Below, piece after piece: positions 34,460-43,842 of a stretch of DNA of 54,839 bases. Source of the DNA: Parvularculaceae bacterium (GTDB taxonomy: Bacteria > Pseudomonadota > Alphaproteobacteria > Caulobacterales > Parvularculaceae); assembly GCA_013389105.1 (NCBI GenBank), contig JACADZ010000063.1, forward strand, positions 1 through 54,839. Reading direction: 5' to 3'. Every line of letters begins with the position of its first letter. Positions within the stretch are counted from its first letter, which is position 1. The notes beneath the pieces were generated by a model that saw only the letters and a list, made by a program, of their open reading frames with translations, made no database searches and had not been told where the DNA came from. The translations under genes and the position numbers were made by a program.

Positions 34460-35509
34460 ATGGACATTCGAGAACTGGCCGTCGAGGGCTGGCACAGGGT
34501 CGTTAGAGTAGAGGATCGAGAATCCGGCCTCATCGGGATCATCTCCGTGCACGATGCGACGCTCGGACCCGGCTGCGGCGGCTGCCGAATGTTTCCCTAC
34601 GCCAGCTTCGCCGAAGCTCTTGAGGACGCCAAGCGGTTGTCGCGCGGCATGACGTTCAAGAATGCGCTTGCCGGTATTCCATTCGGCGGTGGAAAATCCG
34701 TCATCATTGGCGATCCGAGGACGGACAAGTCGCCTGAGCTTTTTCGCGCTTTCGGGCGGGCGCTGAACGAGCTGAACGGCCTCTATTATACAGCCGAGGA
34801 TTCCGGCGTGAGCGAACGCGATCTCGAGCACACGCGCGAGGTTTCGCGTTGGGTGAGCGGCATCGGCGCTAAAGGGAAGGGCGGCAACCCTTCCCCCTTC
34901 ACGGCGCATGGCGTCTTCCGCGGCATCGAAGCAGCGGCGCGCGCGAAGTTCGGTTCGGCCAAATTGGAGGGCCGCTGCGTCGCGATCGTCGGCGTCGGAG
35001 CGGTCGGCATGGCGCTGGCTCGGCGTTTGAACGAGGCGGGCGCGAAGCTTGTGGTCGCCGACATCAACGCGGCCGCCGTCGATGAGGCGGTGAAGGCCTT
35101 CAGCGCGACGCCGATGTCTCCGGAAGACGCGGTCGGCGCTGATGTCGATATCTTCAGTCCCTGCGCTCTCGGCGGCGCCATAACCGCCGAGCGCGTTCGG
35201 CGGCTCAAGGCGAAGATCGTCGCAGGGGGGGCCAACAACCAGCTCGCGACTCCCGCGATGGACGAGGCGATGCGCGCCGCAGACATTCTCTATGCTCCCG
35301 ACTATGTCATTAATGCGGGTGGCGTGATCTCTGTCGGTCTTGAAATTCTAGGAACCTGGGACGCCGCGGACTTGACGCGCCGCCTCGACAATATCGGGGT
35401 CACGCTGACCCGACTTTTCGAGCGTGCGGCTCGCGAGAATCGCCCGACAGGCGCTGTCGCCGACGAGATGGCGATGGATGTGCTGAAGCGGGCCGCGCAG
35501 GCGGCCTAA
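34460..35509 (+). CDS. Glu/Leu/Phe/Val dehydrogenase family amino acid dehydrogenase
   Basis: An NAD-dependent oxidative deaminase of about 349 residues, most likely acting on leucine or other branched-chain or aromatic amino acids. The N-terminal domain carries GPGCGGCRMFPYAS and IPFGGGKSVIIGDP with the catalytic lysine, followed by YYTAEDSGVSERDLEHT. The Rossmann domain shows IVGVGAVGMALARRL and then VVADINAAAVDE. Length and order match leucine dehydrogenases. The ATG follows GAGGAG. It is divergent from the Lrp/AsnC gene. A TATAGC at 34392 may be its -10, but no matching -35 is properly spaced. Confidence 0.92.
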   Translation: MDIRELAVEGWHRVVRVEDRESGLIGIISVHDATLGPGCGGCRMFPYASFAEALEDAKRLSRGMTFKNALAGIPFGGGKSVIIGDPRTDKSPELFRAFGRALNELNGLYYTAEDSGVSERDLEHTREVSRWVSGIGAKGKGGNPSPFTAHGVFRGIEAAARAKFGSAKLEGRCVAIVGVGAVGMALARRLNEAGAKLVVADINAAAVDEAVKAFSATPMSPEDAVGADVDIFSPCALGGAITAERVRRLKAKIVAGGANNQLATPAMDEAMRAADILYAPDYVINAGGVISVGLEILGTWDAADLTRRLDNIGVTLTRLFERAARENRPTGAVADEMAMDVLKRAAQAA

Positions 35510-35608
35510 GTCCCTTTTGGCCCAACCACGCCCGCGCCGATCTCGACGCCAGCCTAGCCGCAATCCTGGTCGGTCAACGGGATTGACAAAGCAGCCGACA
35601 CACCGGAT

Positions 35609-35623
35609 GTTCGTCATTTGTTC
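35609..35623 (+). promoter_or_regulatory. LexA box GTTC-N7-GTTC, probable SOS operator
   Basis: GTTCGTCATTTGTTC is a perfect direct repeat GTTC-N7-GTTC, the LexA target described for alphaproteobacteria. It lies just before the rmuC ribosome binding site (AGGAG at 35628). A TTGACA at 35583-35588 with a weak -10 GATGTT (35606-35611, 17-nt spacer) puts the site over the promoter. The rmuC gene has been reported among SOS genes in E. coli, so the match is meaningful. Confidence 0.6.
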
Positions 35624-35637
35624 TTTTAGGAGTCGTG

Positions 35638-37107
35638 ATGTCGGCTTTGACTTCCTCTTTGGAGTATTTGGCGGCCATCGCGTCCGCAAGCCTACTCGCC
35701 GTGGTGCTGTGTGCGGGGGCTCTCATCTGGCGGTCGGAGCGCGCTCGCGGGCGTGCGCTCGCCGAACTCGCAAGGGTGCAGGAACGGGCGCGCGCCGGCG
35801 AGGCCGCCATGGGAGAGCTTGTTCGGGCCCGCGCCCAATCCGAGCAGTTTGGTCGCGAGGCAGCGGCTCTGGCCGCACAGGTCGACGAAATGAAAGTGCG
35901 GCTCGCCGCCTCAGCGGAAGAAGTGCGGCGGTTGTCGGAGACCGCCGGAACGCTCCGCGACGAACGGGACGAGCATGCGCGCACGCTGGAGAGGGAGCGC
36001 GCCGAAGCGCGCGGCCTTGAGCGGCAGATAAACGACCTTAAGGAAGCCAAGGAGCACATGCGGCAGACGTTCGCAGAGAACGCGAGCGCCCTGATGCAGA
36101 ACCACAGCGAATCTTTCAAGGCGCAGAACCGTGAGCAGCTTGAAGCTCTGCTTGGGCCGCTCAAGGCCGACATCGCGCGGTTCAACAGTTCGCTCAGCGA
36201 ACAACATGGCTCGCTCAAGGAGCAGATCGCCCATCTGTCGCAGCAGTCAGCCGATATCTCGAAGGAAGCGGTCGCCCTCACCCGTGCGCTCAAGGGCAAC
36301 GTTCAAAAGCAGGGCGCCTGGGGCGAGATGATCGTCGACACCATTCTAGCCCGGCTTGGGTTCCGGGAGGGCGTCGAGTTTACGCGCCAGGAGACGTTTT
36401 CAGCCGGCGGCGAGCGGTTTCGCACGGATTATGTGGTGATGCTGCCGAACGGCGAGCGAATCGTCATCGACTCAAAGGTCTCGCTCATCGATTTTGAACG
36501 CTATGTCAACGCGACGGAGGAGGAGGCGGGCGCCCATCTTGCGGCTCATGCGCGATCGATGCGCGCTCATATGAAGGGCCTCGCCGAGAAAAGCTATCAC
36601 ACGCATGCGGGCTCCGGGCTCGATTTCGTCATCATGTTTGTGCCGATCGAAGCCGCGCTGGGCGCCGCTCTCCAGCATGACGACACGCTTTGCGTCGACG
36701 CTCTGGAACGCAAGATCGCGATCGCGACTCCGACGACGTTGACGACGCAATTGCAGACCATTCGCGCGCTGTGGAAGGCGGAGCTGCGTAACCGCAGCGC
36801 CGAAGACATCGCTCGGCGCGCGGGGCTTCTCTATGACAAGTTTTGCGGGTTCGTCGACGACCTCGCTGCCGTCGGAAGCGCCGTCGACAGGCTTCAGGAG
36901 TCGTTTGACGGCGCGATGAACAAGCTGTCGACGGGGAAAGGCAACCTGGTGCGCCAGGTCGAGATCCTGAAGGAGATGGGCGCATCGACGAACAAGTCGC
37001 TTCCGCCGGACCTGCTCGCCGCCGCCGGCGCCGATGACAGCAGGGGACTGCCTCACAAAGAAGTGGAGCCTGCTGTGGGGCGCGCGCCCGATGCGCCGCT
37101 TCAATAG
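35638..37107 (+). CDS. rmuC: DNA recombination protein RmuC
   Basis: A predicted nuclease-fold protein that limits inversions at short repeats. One N-terminal membrane helix (about residues 10-32) is followed by a long coiled coil (about 35-165, heptad rich in Glu, Ala, Leu and Arg) and then the RmuC domain: GNVQKQGAWGEMIVDTILAR, RFRTDYVVMLPNGERIVIDS with KVSLIDFERYV, and SGLDFVIMFVPIEAALGAAL. The 489-residue length is typical. ATG 35638 has AGGAG 5 nt before it; a GTG one codon earlier is too close. Confidence 0.95.
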   Translation: MSALTSSLEYLAAIASASLLAVVLCAGALIWRSERARGRALAELARVQERARAGEAAMGELVRARAQSEQFGREAAALAAQVDEMKVRLAASAEEVRRLSETAGTLRDERDEHARTLERERAEARGLERQINDLKEAKEHMRQTFAENASALMQNHSESFKAQNREQLEALLGPLKADIARFNSSLSEQHGSLKEQIAHLSQQSADISKEAVALTRALKGNVQKQGAWGEMIVDTILARLGFREGVEFTRQETFSAGGERFRTDYVVMLPNGERIVIDSKVSLIDFERYVNATEEEAGAHLAAHARSMRAHMKGLAEKSYHTHAGSGLDFVIMFVPIEAALGAALQHDDTLCVDALERKIAIATPTTLTTQLQTIRALWKAELRNRSAEDIARRAGLLYDKFCGFVDDLAAVGSAVDRLQESFDGAMNKLSTGKGNLVRQVEILKEMGASTNKSLPPDLLAAAGADDSRGLPHKEVEPAVGRAPDAPLQ

Positions 37108-37233
37108 CTCGCCGAATCTGAATCGGGAACAGGCCGTTGGTTCCTGAGTTGCCTGAGGTCCGAAAACCGTATTGCAGCTCTGGGATTACGCTCGGGAACG
37201 CCGGGGAAAGGCAGCAGCCGGATTTTTCAAACG

Positions 37234-37253
37234 CCCGCCGCGCCCTCGGCGGG
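37234..37253 (-). terminator. Possible hairpin terminator after the glycosidase-like gene
   Basis: A 7-bp stem (CCCGCCG with CGGCGGG) and a 6-nt loop lie just beyond the stop of the minus-strand gene at 37276. Reading on the minus strand it is followed by CGTTTGAAAAA, so the T-tract is weak. It could serve either converging gene (rmuC on the plus side). Low confidence. Confidence 0.35.
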
Positions 37254-37275
37254 AGGCGCCCCACCGCCCGCCGCC

Positions 37276-39177
37276 TTAGCGGCGAAGCATCGAGCCGAGC
37301 CCCCGCGTGCGGCCGTTATCTTCGCCGTAATATCCGTCCCACCACGGATCGAGAAGCCGGACATCCGCAGGATCGCTTCCCTCCGGATCAAACGGATGGA
37401 TCGAGAGATAGTTCGCGGCGATGGCCTTCGGGTTTTGCGCGTGCATGGCCGCGACCCACGCCCGCGTGACGCGTTCGCCTTCGGCCCCGGCCACGAAGTC
37501 CTCGTGCCAGTTGATGATCGCCGGATCGCCCCGCATGTACCATTCCGGCTCGTCATAGGACTCCCCTTCAAAATCGCCGAGAAAGTAAGCGCCGGCCGCA
37601 ACGGCCTCGGCCTCATGCATGGCGCGCAGGCCCGCGGCCCAGGGGATTGACCCGTAGCCGTTGCTGGAGATGAGCCAGTCTGCACGGGCTTTCGCCGTTC
37701 CGGCCGGGTCAGCCGCAATCGCCGCTTTGAGCGCGGCAAGATGGGTCTGATCGTCCGGGTTTTTCATGAAGCCGTGAACACGTGAAAGCGACAGGGCATA
37801 GTAGCCGGCGACCGACACGCCGACATGGCGGATCCACGGCGCAGGATCGACGCCGCGATCGGTGAAATAGCGCTTGAAGCCCGCAAGCGCTCCGCGAGTC
37901 GACCAGATGTTCACCGCCTGTTGCGCGAGAACGACCGTCCAGGCCTGCCGGCGATTGGCGCGTTTCAACGCGGCGTCCATTTGCACCATCATGTGCGCGG
38001 TCAGGTAGCCGTACCCGTAGCTGGCGTTCTGTCCCTGGCCGAGGGCTTCAGCGACGCCGCGCCCGCAATAGCTCATGCGATCCCAGGGCTGCGCCGTATT
38101 CCAGACCTCGTTCCAGCCTTCGAGGTAGAGGAGCCGCCGAGCGGGATATCCGGAACTCCTCAGCCCACGAACGATGTTGTCCATATAGGCGGCCCAGTCG
38201 AGCGACGAAAGAAGTGCGCCGGTGTCGCGGCAGGCGGCCAGCCATGCCTGTTGATAGGGGGCCGGGTCCGCGACCGGCGGACCCGTGAAGGCGTTGAGCG
38301 ATGACGGCGCGCCGGGCAGGGCCGCGACATGAACCCAAGCCGCGGTGTCAGTCTCGAGCGCGACCTTGAACAGGACCGCATGGTCCGCCTCGCGCGGCGT
38401 CTCGGGCGGGCCGTCATATAGCTCCGCCACATAGGACGCTGCGTTCGCCGTGAGGAAATTTCCCGGCCTAAACGGGCGGGCGGAACTCGCATCTTGCGGA
38501 TCCATGAAGCGCAAAACCTTATAGCGGCGCGCGTGCTCGCGGAACTTCGGGCTGAGGATTTCGCCCCTGTTCAGCGCCGCTTCATTGGCTTTGCGGTACA
38601 GTCGTATGTTGCGCACGCCGCCGGGGCCAATTCGGGTGATTTCCCACAGGCCGAGATTTGGCCCAGAGAGACTGGCTTCAACACGGTTCGCGCTGATGCG
38701 CGTCTGGCAGTTGGTGTCTGAGGGCCCTGTGCAGGTCCTGGCGAGCCGTAAATCTGCATCCCCGTCCCAGTCGAGGACGTAAGTGTCGGCGAAGGCGTCA
38801 GGAATCGTATCGGCGCCGAAGCGGAAGACGCCGCCGACAAGAACCGCGCCGGTCGGCAGGGAGACGGGATAGAGTGTGGTCTTGTCGATGTGTCCGGCCT
38901 CCCAAAGATCACGCCAGCTCATGCGGGAGCCGTCCGCAAGCAGCGCCGAGTAACGCGCCGGCGTTCCTTTGGTGAGATCGAGGAACGGCTCTTCGTAGCT
39001 CCAGTAGCGCCAGACGCCGAGGCCGAGCTGCGGGATGGGCTTGCCCGGCGAAGCAGTCGGGAAGAAATGGACGGCGACCCGCGGTTCAGCTGGAATTTGC
39101 GCGAATACGGGGGAGGCGGCGAAGAAAAGCGCAGCGTTCGCGATAGCAGCGACCCACAAGCGGGCGCAGTTTGGCAT
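37276..39177 (-). CDS. Secreted protein with a GH-A-like NEVWN motif, unknown function
   Basis: A 633-residue exported protein. A signal peptide (residues 1-26, ending SPVFAQ) precedes a beta-rich region with GLGVWRYWSYEEPFLDLTKG, DTYVLDWDGDADLRL and GVRNIRLYRKANEAA. A larger region follows with LLYLEGWNEVWNTAQPWDRM: the N-E pair resembles the acid/base motif of clan GH-A glycosidases. A later GAYFLGDFEGESYDEPEWY could hold the nucleophile. Hence a carbohydrate-active enzyme is plausible, but no named family is certain. The start at 39177 gives the signal; upstream in-frame codons reach 39318. Confidence 0.6.
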   Translation of the reverse strand: MPNCARLWVAAIANAALFFAASPVFAQIPAEPRVAVHFFPTASPGKPIPQLGLGVWRYWSYEEPFLDLTKGTPARYSALLADGSRMSWRDLWEAGHIDKTTLYPVSLPTGAVLVGGVFRFGADTIPDAFADTYVLDWDGDADLRLARTCTGPSDTNCQTRISANRVEASLSGPNLGLWEITRIGPGGVRNIRLYRKANEAALNRGEILSPKFREHARRYKVLRFMDPQDASSARPFRPGNFLTANAASYVAELYDGPPETPREADHAVLFKVALETDTAAWVHVAALPGAPSSLNAFTGPPVADPAPYQQAWLAACRDTGALLSSLDWAAYMDNIVRGLRSSGYPARRLLYLEGWNEVWNTAQPWDRMSYCGRGVAEALGQGQNASYGYGYLTAHMMVQMDAALKRANRRQAWTVVLAQQAVNIWSTRGALAGFKRYFTDRGVDPAPWIRHVGVSVAGYYALSLSRVHGFMKNPDDQTHLAALKAAIAADPAGTAKARADWLISSNGYGSIPWAAGLRAMHEAEAVAAGAYFLGDFEGESYDEPEWYMRGDPAIINWHEDFVAGAEGERVTRAWVAAMHAQNPKAIAANYLSIHPFDPEGSDPADVRLLDPWWDGYYGEDNGRTRGLGSMLRR

Positions 39178-39307
39178 TTTGGGTTCCCCGGCCTGACCAG
39201 AATAGGTCCAGGCGACGTCAGGTAGCGGCGCGGCTCGTGGTTGAGAATGCGCTGGGGAAAAAGAGGTTGACCTGCGGCTTGCGCGTGCGCGTGCTAGGAG
39301 TTCCGCG

Positions 39308-40057
39308 ATGTCCTTCACCGATCAGGCGATCGTCCTCGGCGCCCGTGCGCATGGGGAAGCGCACGCGCTCGCTGAACTGTTCACCGAGGCCCATGGCCGC
39401 TGGCCAGCGCTCGTCCATGGCGGGCAGGGCCGAAGAATGCTGCCGCTGCTCCAGGCGGGCAACGAAGTTCGGGCCGAGTGGAAAGGACGAAGTGACAGCC
39501 TGGGCTTCTTCACCATCGAGCTGACGAAGGCCAACGCCGCCGCCCTTATCGATGACGGGCTTTCGCTGGCGGCGCTCCAGGCGGCAACCGCTCTTGCGCG
39601 CGCGTGTCTGCCCGATCGTGAGCCTCACGCCGGGGCTTTCCGGGCAATGAAGGTTCTTATTGAGCATCTCGACGCTTTCGAGATATGGCCGATTCTGATG
39701 GCGCGGTGGGAACTCGGCCTGCTCGCTGAGCTGGGTTTCGGCCTCACGCTGGATCGCTGCGCGGCGACCGGTGCGCGCGAGGATCTCATCTATGTCTCGC
39801 CCCGATCGGCCTGCGCGGTCTCGCGCGAGGCTGGGGCGCCCTACACGGATAAACTTCTCCCGTTGCCGCAGTTTCTGATCAAGCCGGGCGCAGATGCTTC
39901 GATTGGAGACGCCCTGTCAGCGTTGACCACCACGGGATATTTCCTGGAGACGCGCATCCTGCATCTTGCCGGCCGCCAGCTTCCCGAGGCGCGGGTCAAA
40001 CTCATCGCGCTCCTGGAAGAACGCCTGCGCTTGCGCGAGGCGCCCGATCGGGGCTAA
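39308..40057 (+). CDS. recO: DNA repair protein RecO
   Basis: A recombination mediator that loads RecA on SSB-coated DNA in the RecFOR pathway. The 249-residue protein has an N-terminal OB-fold (FTDQAIVLGARAHGEAHALA, VHGGQGRRMLPLLQAGNEVR) and a C-terminal helical domain with LDAFEIWPILMARWELGLLA and ELGFGLTLDRCAATG. Only two of the usual zinc-binding cysteines remain (CAATG and CAVSREAG), as in many alphaproteobacterial RecO proteins. AGGAG precedes the ATG by 7 nt. It is followed 27 nt later by parC. Confidence 0.93.
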   Translation: MSFTDQAIVLGARAHGEAHALAELFTEAHGRWPALVHGGQGRRMLPLLQAGNEVRAEWKGRSDSLGFFTIELTKANAAALIDDGLSLAALQAATALARACLPDREPHAGAFRAMKVLIEHLDAFEIWPILMARWELGLLAELGFGLTLDRCAATGAREDLIYVSPRSACAVSREAGAPYTDKLLPLPQFLIKPGADASIGDALSALTTTGYFLETRILHLAGRQLPEARVKLIALLEERLRLREAPDRG

Positions 40058-40084
40058 TCGCGCCAATCCTTTCAAGCGACATTC

Positions 40085-42328
40085 ATGGCCCGCAAGCCCC
40101 CCGAGCCCCCCAAATCCCAGGACATCTTCCTTGAGCCGCTGGATGAAGCGCTCTCGCGGCGCTATCTCGCCTATGCGCTATCGACCATCACGGCCCGCGC
40201 GCTTCCAGACGTGAGGGACGGGCTGAAGCCCGTGCATCGGCGCATTCTCTACGCCATGCGCCAGATGCGGCTTAATCCCAACGGCGCGTTCAAGAAGTCG
40301 GCGAAAGTCGTCGGCGAGGTGATGGGCAACTTCCATCCGCACGGCGACCAGGCGATCTACGACGCAATGGTCCGCCTCGTGCAAGAGTTCTCCGTACGCG
40401 TACCATTGGTCGACGGCCAGGGCAATTTCGGCAATATCGACGGCGACAATGCGGCGGCGATGCGATACACCGAAAGCCGCCTCACGGACGCCGCCGCGAT
40501 GCTCCTTGACGGCATCGACGAGGACGCGGTCGATTTTCGCGACACCTATGACGGGGAGGGCCGGGAGCCGGTCGTGCTCCCGGCCGCGTTTCCCAACCTG
40601 CTCGCGAACGGCGCTTCCGGCATCGCCGTCGGCATGGCCACTTCGGTTCCGCCGCACAATGTCGCCGAGGTTATCGACGCATTGTTGCATCTCATCAAGA
40701 CGCCCGACGCGCGGCCTGCGACCCTCTTGAAGTACATCAAAGGGCCGGACTTCCCGACCGGCGGGGTATGCGTCGAGACGCCGGAAGCGATGGAGGAGGC
40801 CTACGCGACCGGTCGGGGAGGCTTTCGCCTTCGCGCACGCTGGCGGGCGGAGGATCTCGGGCGCGGCCGGTATCAGATCGTCGTCACCGAGATCCCGTAT
40901 CAGGTCCAGAAGGCGAAGATCATTGAGCGGATCGCCGAGCTCATGCAGCAGAAAAAGCTGCCGATGATCGACGACGTGCGCGACGAAAGTGCGCAAGACA
41001 TACGCCTCGTCATTGCGCCTAGATCGCAAAACGTCGACGCTGCGACTCTCATGGAGGCGGTCTTTCGCGTCACCGAACTCGAAACCCGGTTTCCTCTCAA
41101 CATGAACGTGCTCGGCGCCGATGGCGCGCCGCGCGTCATGGGCCTCAAGGACGTGCTGCGCGCGTTTCTGGACCATCGGCGGGAGGTGCTGGTCAGGCGC
41201 ACGAAGCACCGTTTGGGCAGGATCGCAGAGCGGCTCGAGATCCTTGAAGGCTTTCTAATCGCCTACCTTAACCTCGACGAGGTGATCCGGATCATCCGCT
41301 ACGAAGAGGATCCCAAGCAGGAACTGGTCCGCAAGTTTCGCCTTACCGAGACGCAGGCCGAGGCCATTCTCAACATGCGGCTGCGGAACCTCCGCAGGCT
41401 CGAGGAAATGGAGATCAAGGGCGAGCACGCCGCCCTTAAGAAAGAAGAAAGGGATCTGAAGGTCCTCATGAAGTCCGATGAGGCGCAGTGGAGCAAAATC
41501 AGCAACGAACTGAGGGAGACCCGCAAGGCCTTCGATCCGAAGACGCCGCTCGGCGCCCGCCGGACCTCATTCGAGGGCGCCCTGGCGGACGCCGACATCA
41601 GGCTTGAAAGCCTGATCGAAAGAGAGCCCGTCACCGTCGTGCTCTCGGAAAAGGGCTGGATACGGACGATGAAGGGTCATGTCGAAAACGTGGCCGACAT
41701 CAAGTACAAGGACGGCGACGCCGAAGCCTTCGTCATCAAGGCGATGACCACCGACAAGCTGATGCTTTTCGGCACGGATGGGAAATTCTACACGCTCGAA
41801 GTGTCCGCGCTGCCAGGGGGGCGAGGCCATGGCGAGCCGATCCGTCTCATGATCGATCTCGCCAACGACCAGTCGGTCGCCGCCGCCTTCCTCTATGCCG
41901 GCGGGCGCCGGCTCCTCGTAGCTTCATCGTCCGGTCACGGATTTTTCGTGGCCGAGTCCGAATGCCTCGCGACAACGCGGAAAGGCAAACAGGTCCTGAA
42001 TGTTTCCGGCGGCGCCGAGGCGGCCGTGTGCCGACCCGCATCCGGCGACATGGTCGCCGCCGTCGGCGACAACAAGAAGCTGCTGGTGTTCCCAGCGTCC
42101 GAGCTTCCCGAAATGGCCCGCGGCAAGGGCGTTCAGCTCCAGAAGTATCACGAAGGCGGCCTTTCCGACGCCAAGGTGTTCGACGGGCAGGAGGGCCTCA
42201 CCTGGGTCGATCGCTCGGGGCGCGTTCAGACGATCGAGGACTGGAGAGACCACCTTGGCAAGCGTGCGAGTTCCGGGCGCGTCACGCCGAAAGGGTTCCC
42301 GACATCAAGGAAATTCGGTCCCGACTGA
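40085..42328 (+). CDS. parC: DNA topoisomerase IV subunit A
   Basis: The DNA-cleaving subunit of topoisomerase IV, which decatenates replicated chromosomes. The 747-residue protein has [20 protein letters not shown], the quinolone region [20 protein letters not shown], the catalytic tyrosine in [16 protein letters not shown], and the GyrA/ParC tower and coiled-coil regions. No GyrA box (QRRGGKG) is present, and the C-terminal region is shorter than in GyrA, so ParC rather than GyrA. The residue at E. coli Ser80 is Gln. It follows recO. Confidence 0.96.
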   Translation: MARKPPEPPKSQDIFLEPLDEALSRRYLAYALSTITARALPDVRDGLKPVHRRILYAMRQMRLNPNGAFKKSAKVVGEVMGNFHPHGDQAIYDAMVRLVQEFSVRVPLVDGQGNFGNIDGDNAAAMRYTESRLTDAAAMLLDGIDEDAVDFRDTYDGEGREPVVLPAAFPNLLANGASGIAVGMATSVPPHNVAEVIDALLHLIKTPDARPATLLKYIKGPDFPTGGVCVETPEAMEEAYATGRGGFRLRARWRAEDLGRGRYQIVVTEIPYQVQKAKIIERIAELMQQKKLPMIDDVRDESAQDIRLVIAPRSQNVDAATLMEAVFRVTELETRFPLNMNVLGADGAPRVMGLKDVLRAFLDHRREVLVRRTKHRLGRIAERLEILEGFLIAYLNLDEVIRIIRYEEDPKQELVRKFRLTETQAEAILNMRLRNLRRLEEMEIKGEHAALKKEERDLKVLMKSDEAQWSKISNELRETRKAFDPKTPLGARRTSFEGALADADIRLESLIEREPVTVVLSEKGWIRTMKGHVENVADIKYKDGDAEAFVIKAMTTDKLMLFGTDGKFYTLEVSALPGGRGHGEPIRLMIDLANDQSVAAAFLYAGGRRLLVASSSGHGFFVAESECLATTRKGKQVLNVSGGAEAAVCRPASGDMVAAVGDNKKLLVFPASELPEMARGKGVQLQKYHEGGLSDAKVFDGQEGLTWVDRSGRVQTIEDWRDHLGKRASSGRVTPKGFPTSRKFGPD

Positions 42329-42333
42329 GTCGG

Positions 42334-42359
42334 CCCGCACGGAGCCGACAGCGTGCGGG
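42334..42359. terminator. Bidirectional hairpin between parC and the kelch gene
   Basis: CCCGCAC and GTGCGGG form a 7-bp stem around a 12-nt loop. It occupies the entire gap between the parC stop (42328) and the stop of the converging kelch gene (42360). Such placement suits termination of both genes, but there is no strong T-run. A shorter competing stem (GTCGG with CCGAC) also exists. Confidence 0.4.
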
Positions 42360-43451
42360 TCAGATTGAGAATCTGTCAAGAAAGGCGGTAATGCCCTCGC
42401 CGGAGGGGCCCGACGCGCCGCCGACCAGGTAAATTCCATCGTCAAGCGCGACCGCGCCGAGGCCGTGTCGGGGGCGCGGCATGGCGGCGACTTCGCGCCA
42501 TTTGTCCTGACGCGGATCGTACTCAAAGACCTGATCGTAGACGCCGCCGTCGCCCTCGTCGATCCACCACTCGCCGCCGAACACGTAGATCTTTTTGCGC
42601 CAGACCGCAGCGGCGAGACCGCCCTGGCCGTGAGGTCCGCGCTTGGGCTTTGGCATTGGCGCCGCCTTTTGCCAGCGATCGGTCCACGCCACGTAGACCT
42701 CATTGGCGGGCGTGTTGCCACCGCGCACGGTACGCCCGCCGATGACGTAAGCCGTCTCGCCGACGACGGCGCACGCCATTGAATTTCGCGGAGAGGGCAG
42801 CGGGGCCAGCGAATGCCAGCGATCGGCCGCGGCGTCATACGCCCAGTGCAGGTCGGTATCGATGTGATCCTCCCAGTTCTTGTTCGAACTGCCCGAGGGC
42901 GTGCGTCCGCCGATCAGATGCACGACGCCGCCGAGCGAGAAGGTGACGCCCTCGGCGTTCGGGATGGGGAGCGAGGTTCTAGGCTGCCAGATCGAGCCGT
43001 TGGCCGGATCGAGGCGCCAGAGATTGGCGCGCATCTGCCACATGCCCGCTCCGTCGGATAGGAACCCGCCGAGTCCGAAAAGTGAGCCTTGATGATTGCA
43101 TAGCGCCAGATGATGGCGGGCCTCCGGCAGGAGCGGACCCTCTCCCCAAAGGTCCGTCGCCGGATCGTAGAGGGTCGTCCGATCGGTTACGCGGTAAACG
43201 CTGGTTTCCGGCCCGACGATGCCGCCGGCGTTGACCAGGATCGCCGGACCCAATGGCTCGCCGAATGTTCCCGCGCCGCCGCGCCGGAAATAGGTCGGAT
43301 AGACTTCCTGAACCCTGAACGGCAGATCCCGTCGGGTCGTCCACGATCCCGGCAGCGGTTTTGAAAACCAGAATGCCTGCGCCTCGTCCGCGACGCAGAC
43401 TCCGAGTGCGGCAGCTCCGCCGACGACATTACGTCTGTTCAGCGAAACCAT
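42360..43451 (-). CDS. Kelch-repeat secreted protein, possible Tat substrate
   Basis: A beta-propeller protein of 363 residues. The N-terminus MVSLNRRNVVGGAAALGVCV carries a twin-arginine pair and a hydrophobic stretch, suggesting Tat export. At least five kelch repeats with the pattern of a hydrophobic run, GG, then a later tryptophan are visible: SLFGLGGF, GVVHLIGGRTP, TAYVIGGRT, KIYVFGGEW and GIYLVGGAS. Kelch repeats mediate protein or carbohydrate binding; no enzymatic motif is seen. It lies on the minus strand, like the glycosidase-like protein gene at 37276-39177. Confidence 0.7.
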   Translation of the reverse strand: MVSLNRRNVVGGAAALGVCVADEAQAFWFSKPLPGSWTTRRDLPFRVQEVYPTYFRRGGAGTFGEPLGPAILVNAGGIVGPETSVYRVTDRTTLYDPATDLWGEGPLLPEARHHLALCNHQGSLFGLGGFLSDGAGMWQMRANLWRLDPANGSIWQPRTSLPIPNAEGVTFSLGGVVHLIGGRTPSGSSNKNWEDHIDTDLHWAYDAAADRWHSLAPLPSPRNSMACAVVGETAYVIGGRTVRGGNTPANEVYVAWTDRWQKAAPMPKPKRGPHGQGGLAAAVWRKKIYVFGGEWWIDEGDGGVYDQVFEYDPRQDKWREVAAMPRPRHGLGAVALDDGIYLVGGASGPSGEGITAFLDRFSI

Positions 43452-43521
43452 GCCGCGCTCCCCGAGTCACATCGGCCGGGTCCCGCCCCCCGGCCTCACT
43501 CAACTGGTAGGGCAGCTGCGC

Positions 43522-43842
43522 CTAACGGCGCATGCCGAACATCATCAGGAGGGCGGAAACGACCGCACCCGCAACGTCCGGGCCGTACTTCACAAGCAGG
43601 CTCGGCTTGTAGTCTTCGGCGCTGACGTCCGCCCCCTGGGCCTTGGCGATCATGTTGCCAAGCTGGTCGAGCCCGGCGCCGACATGGCCGGAAATGCCGG
43701 TGGCGATGCTGCCCGGCGTCTGGCCGAGTTTCATCAGGAGCGCATTCGTATCAACGCCAAAGCCCGAAGCTGCATTTAGGCCGACGAAGATGAGGCCGAG
43801 CACGCCCACAAGGAAGAAAACCAAACGAAGAACCACGCCCAT
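43522..43842 (-). CDS. Small membrane protein, unknown function
   Basis: A 106-residue protein I do not recognise. Two hydrophobic segments are at residues 4-26 (VLRLVFFLVGVLGLIFVG) and about 86-103 (VAGAVVSALLMMFG). A glycine-rich polar part lies between them. The ATG at 43842 is preceded by AGGA; an in-frame GTG at 43869 would add nine residues. The gene lies 70 nt downstream of the kelch gene on the same strand, so it may be transcribed separately or before it. Confidence 0.55.
   Translation of the reverse strand: MGVVLRLVFFLVGVLGLIFVGLNAASGFGVDTNALLMKLGQTPGSIATGISGHVGAGLDQLGNMIAKAQGADVSAEDYKPSLLVKYGPDVAGAVVSALLMMFGMRR

Noticed and set aside
40449..40730. Small plus-strand frame within parC rich in Arg and Ser
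   Set aside because: It is an out-of-frame shadow of parC with no independent start signal.
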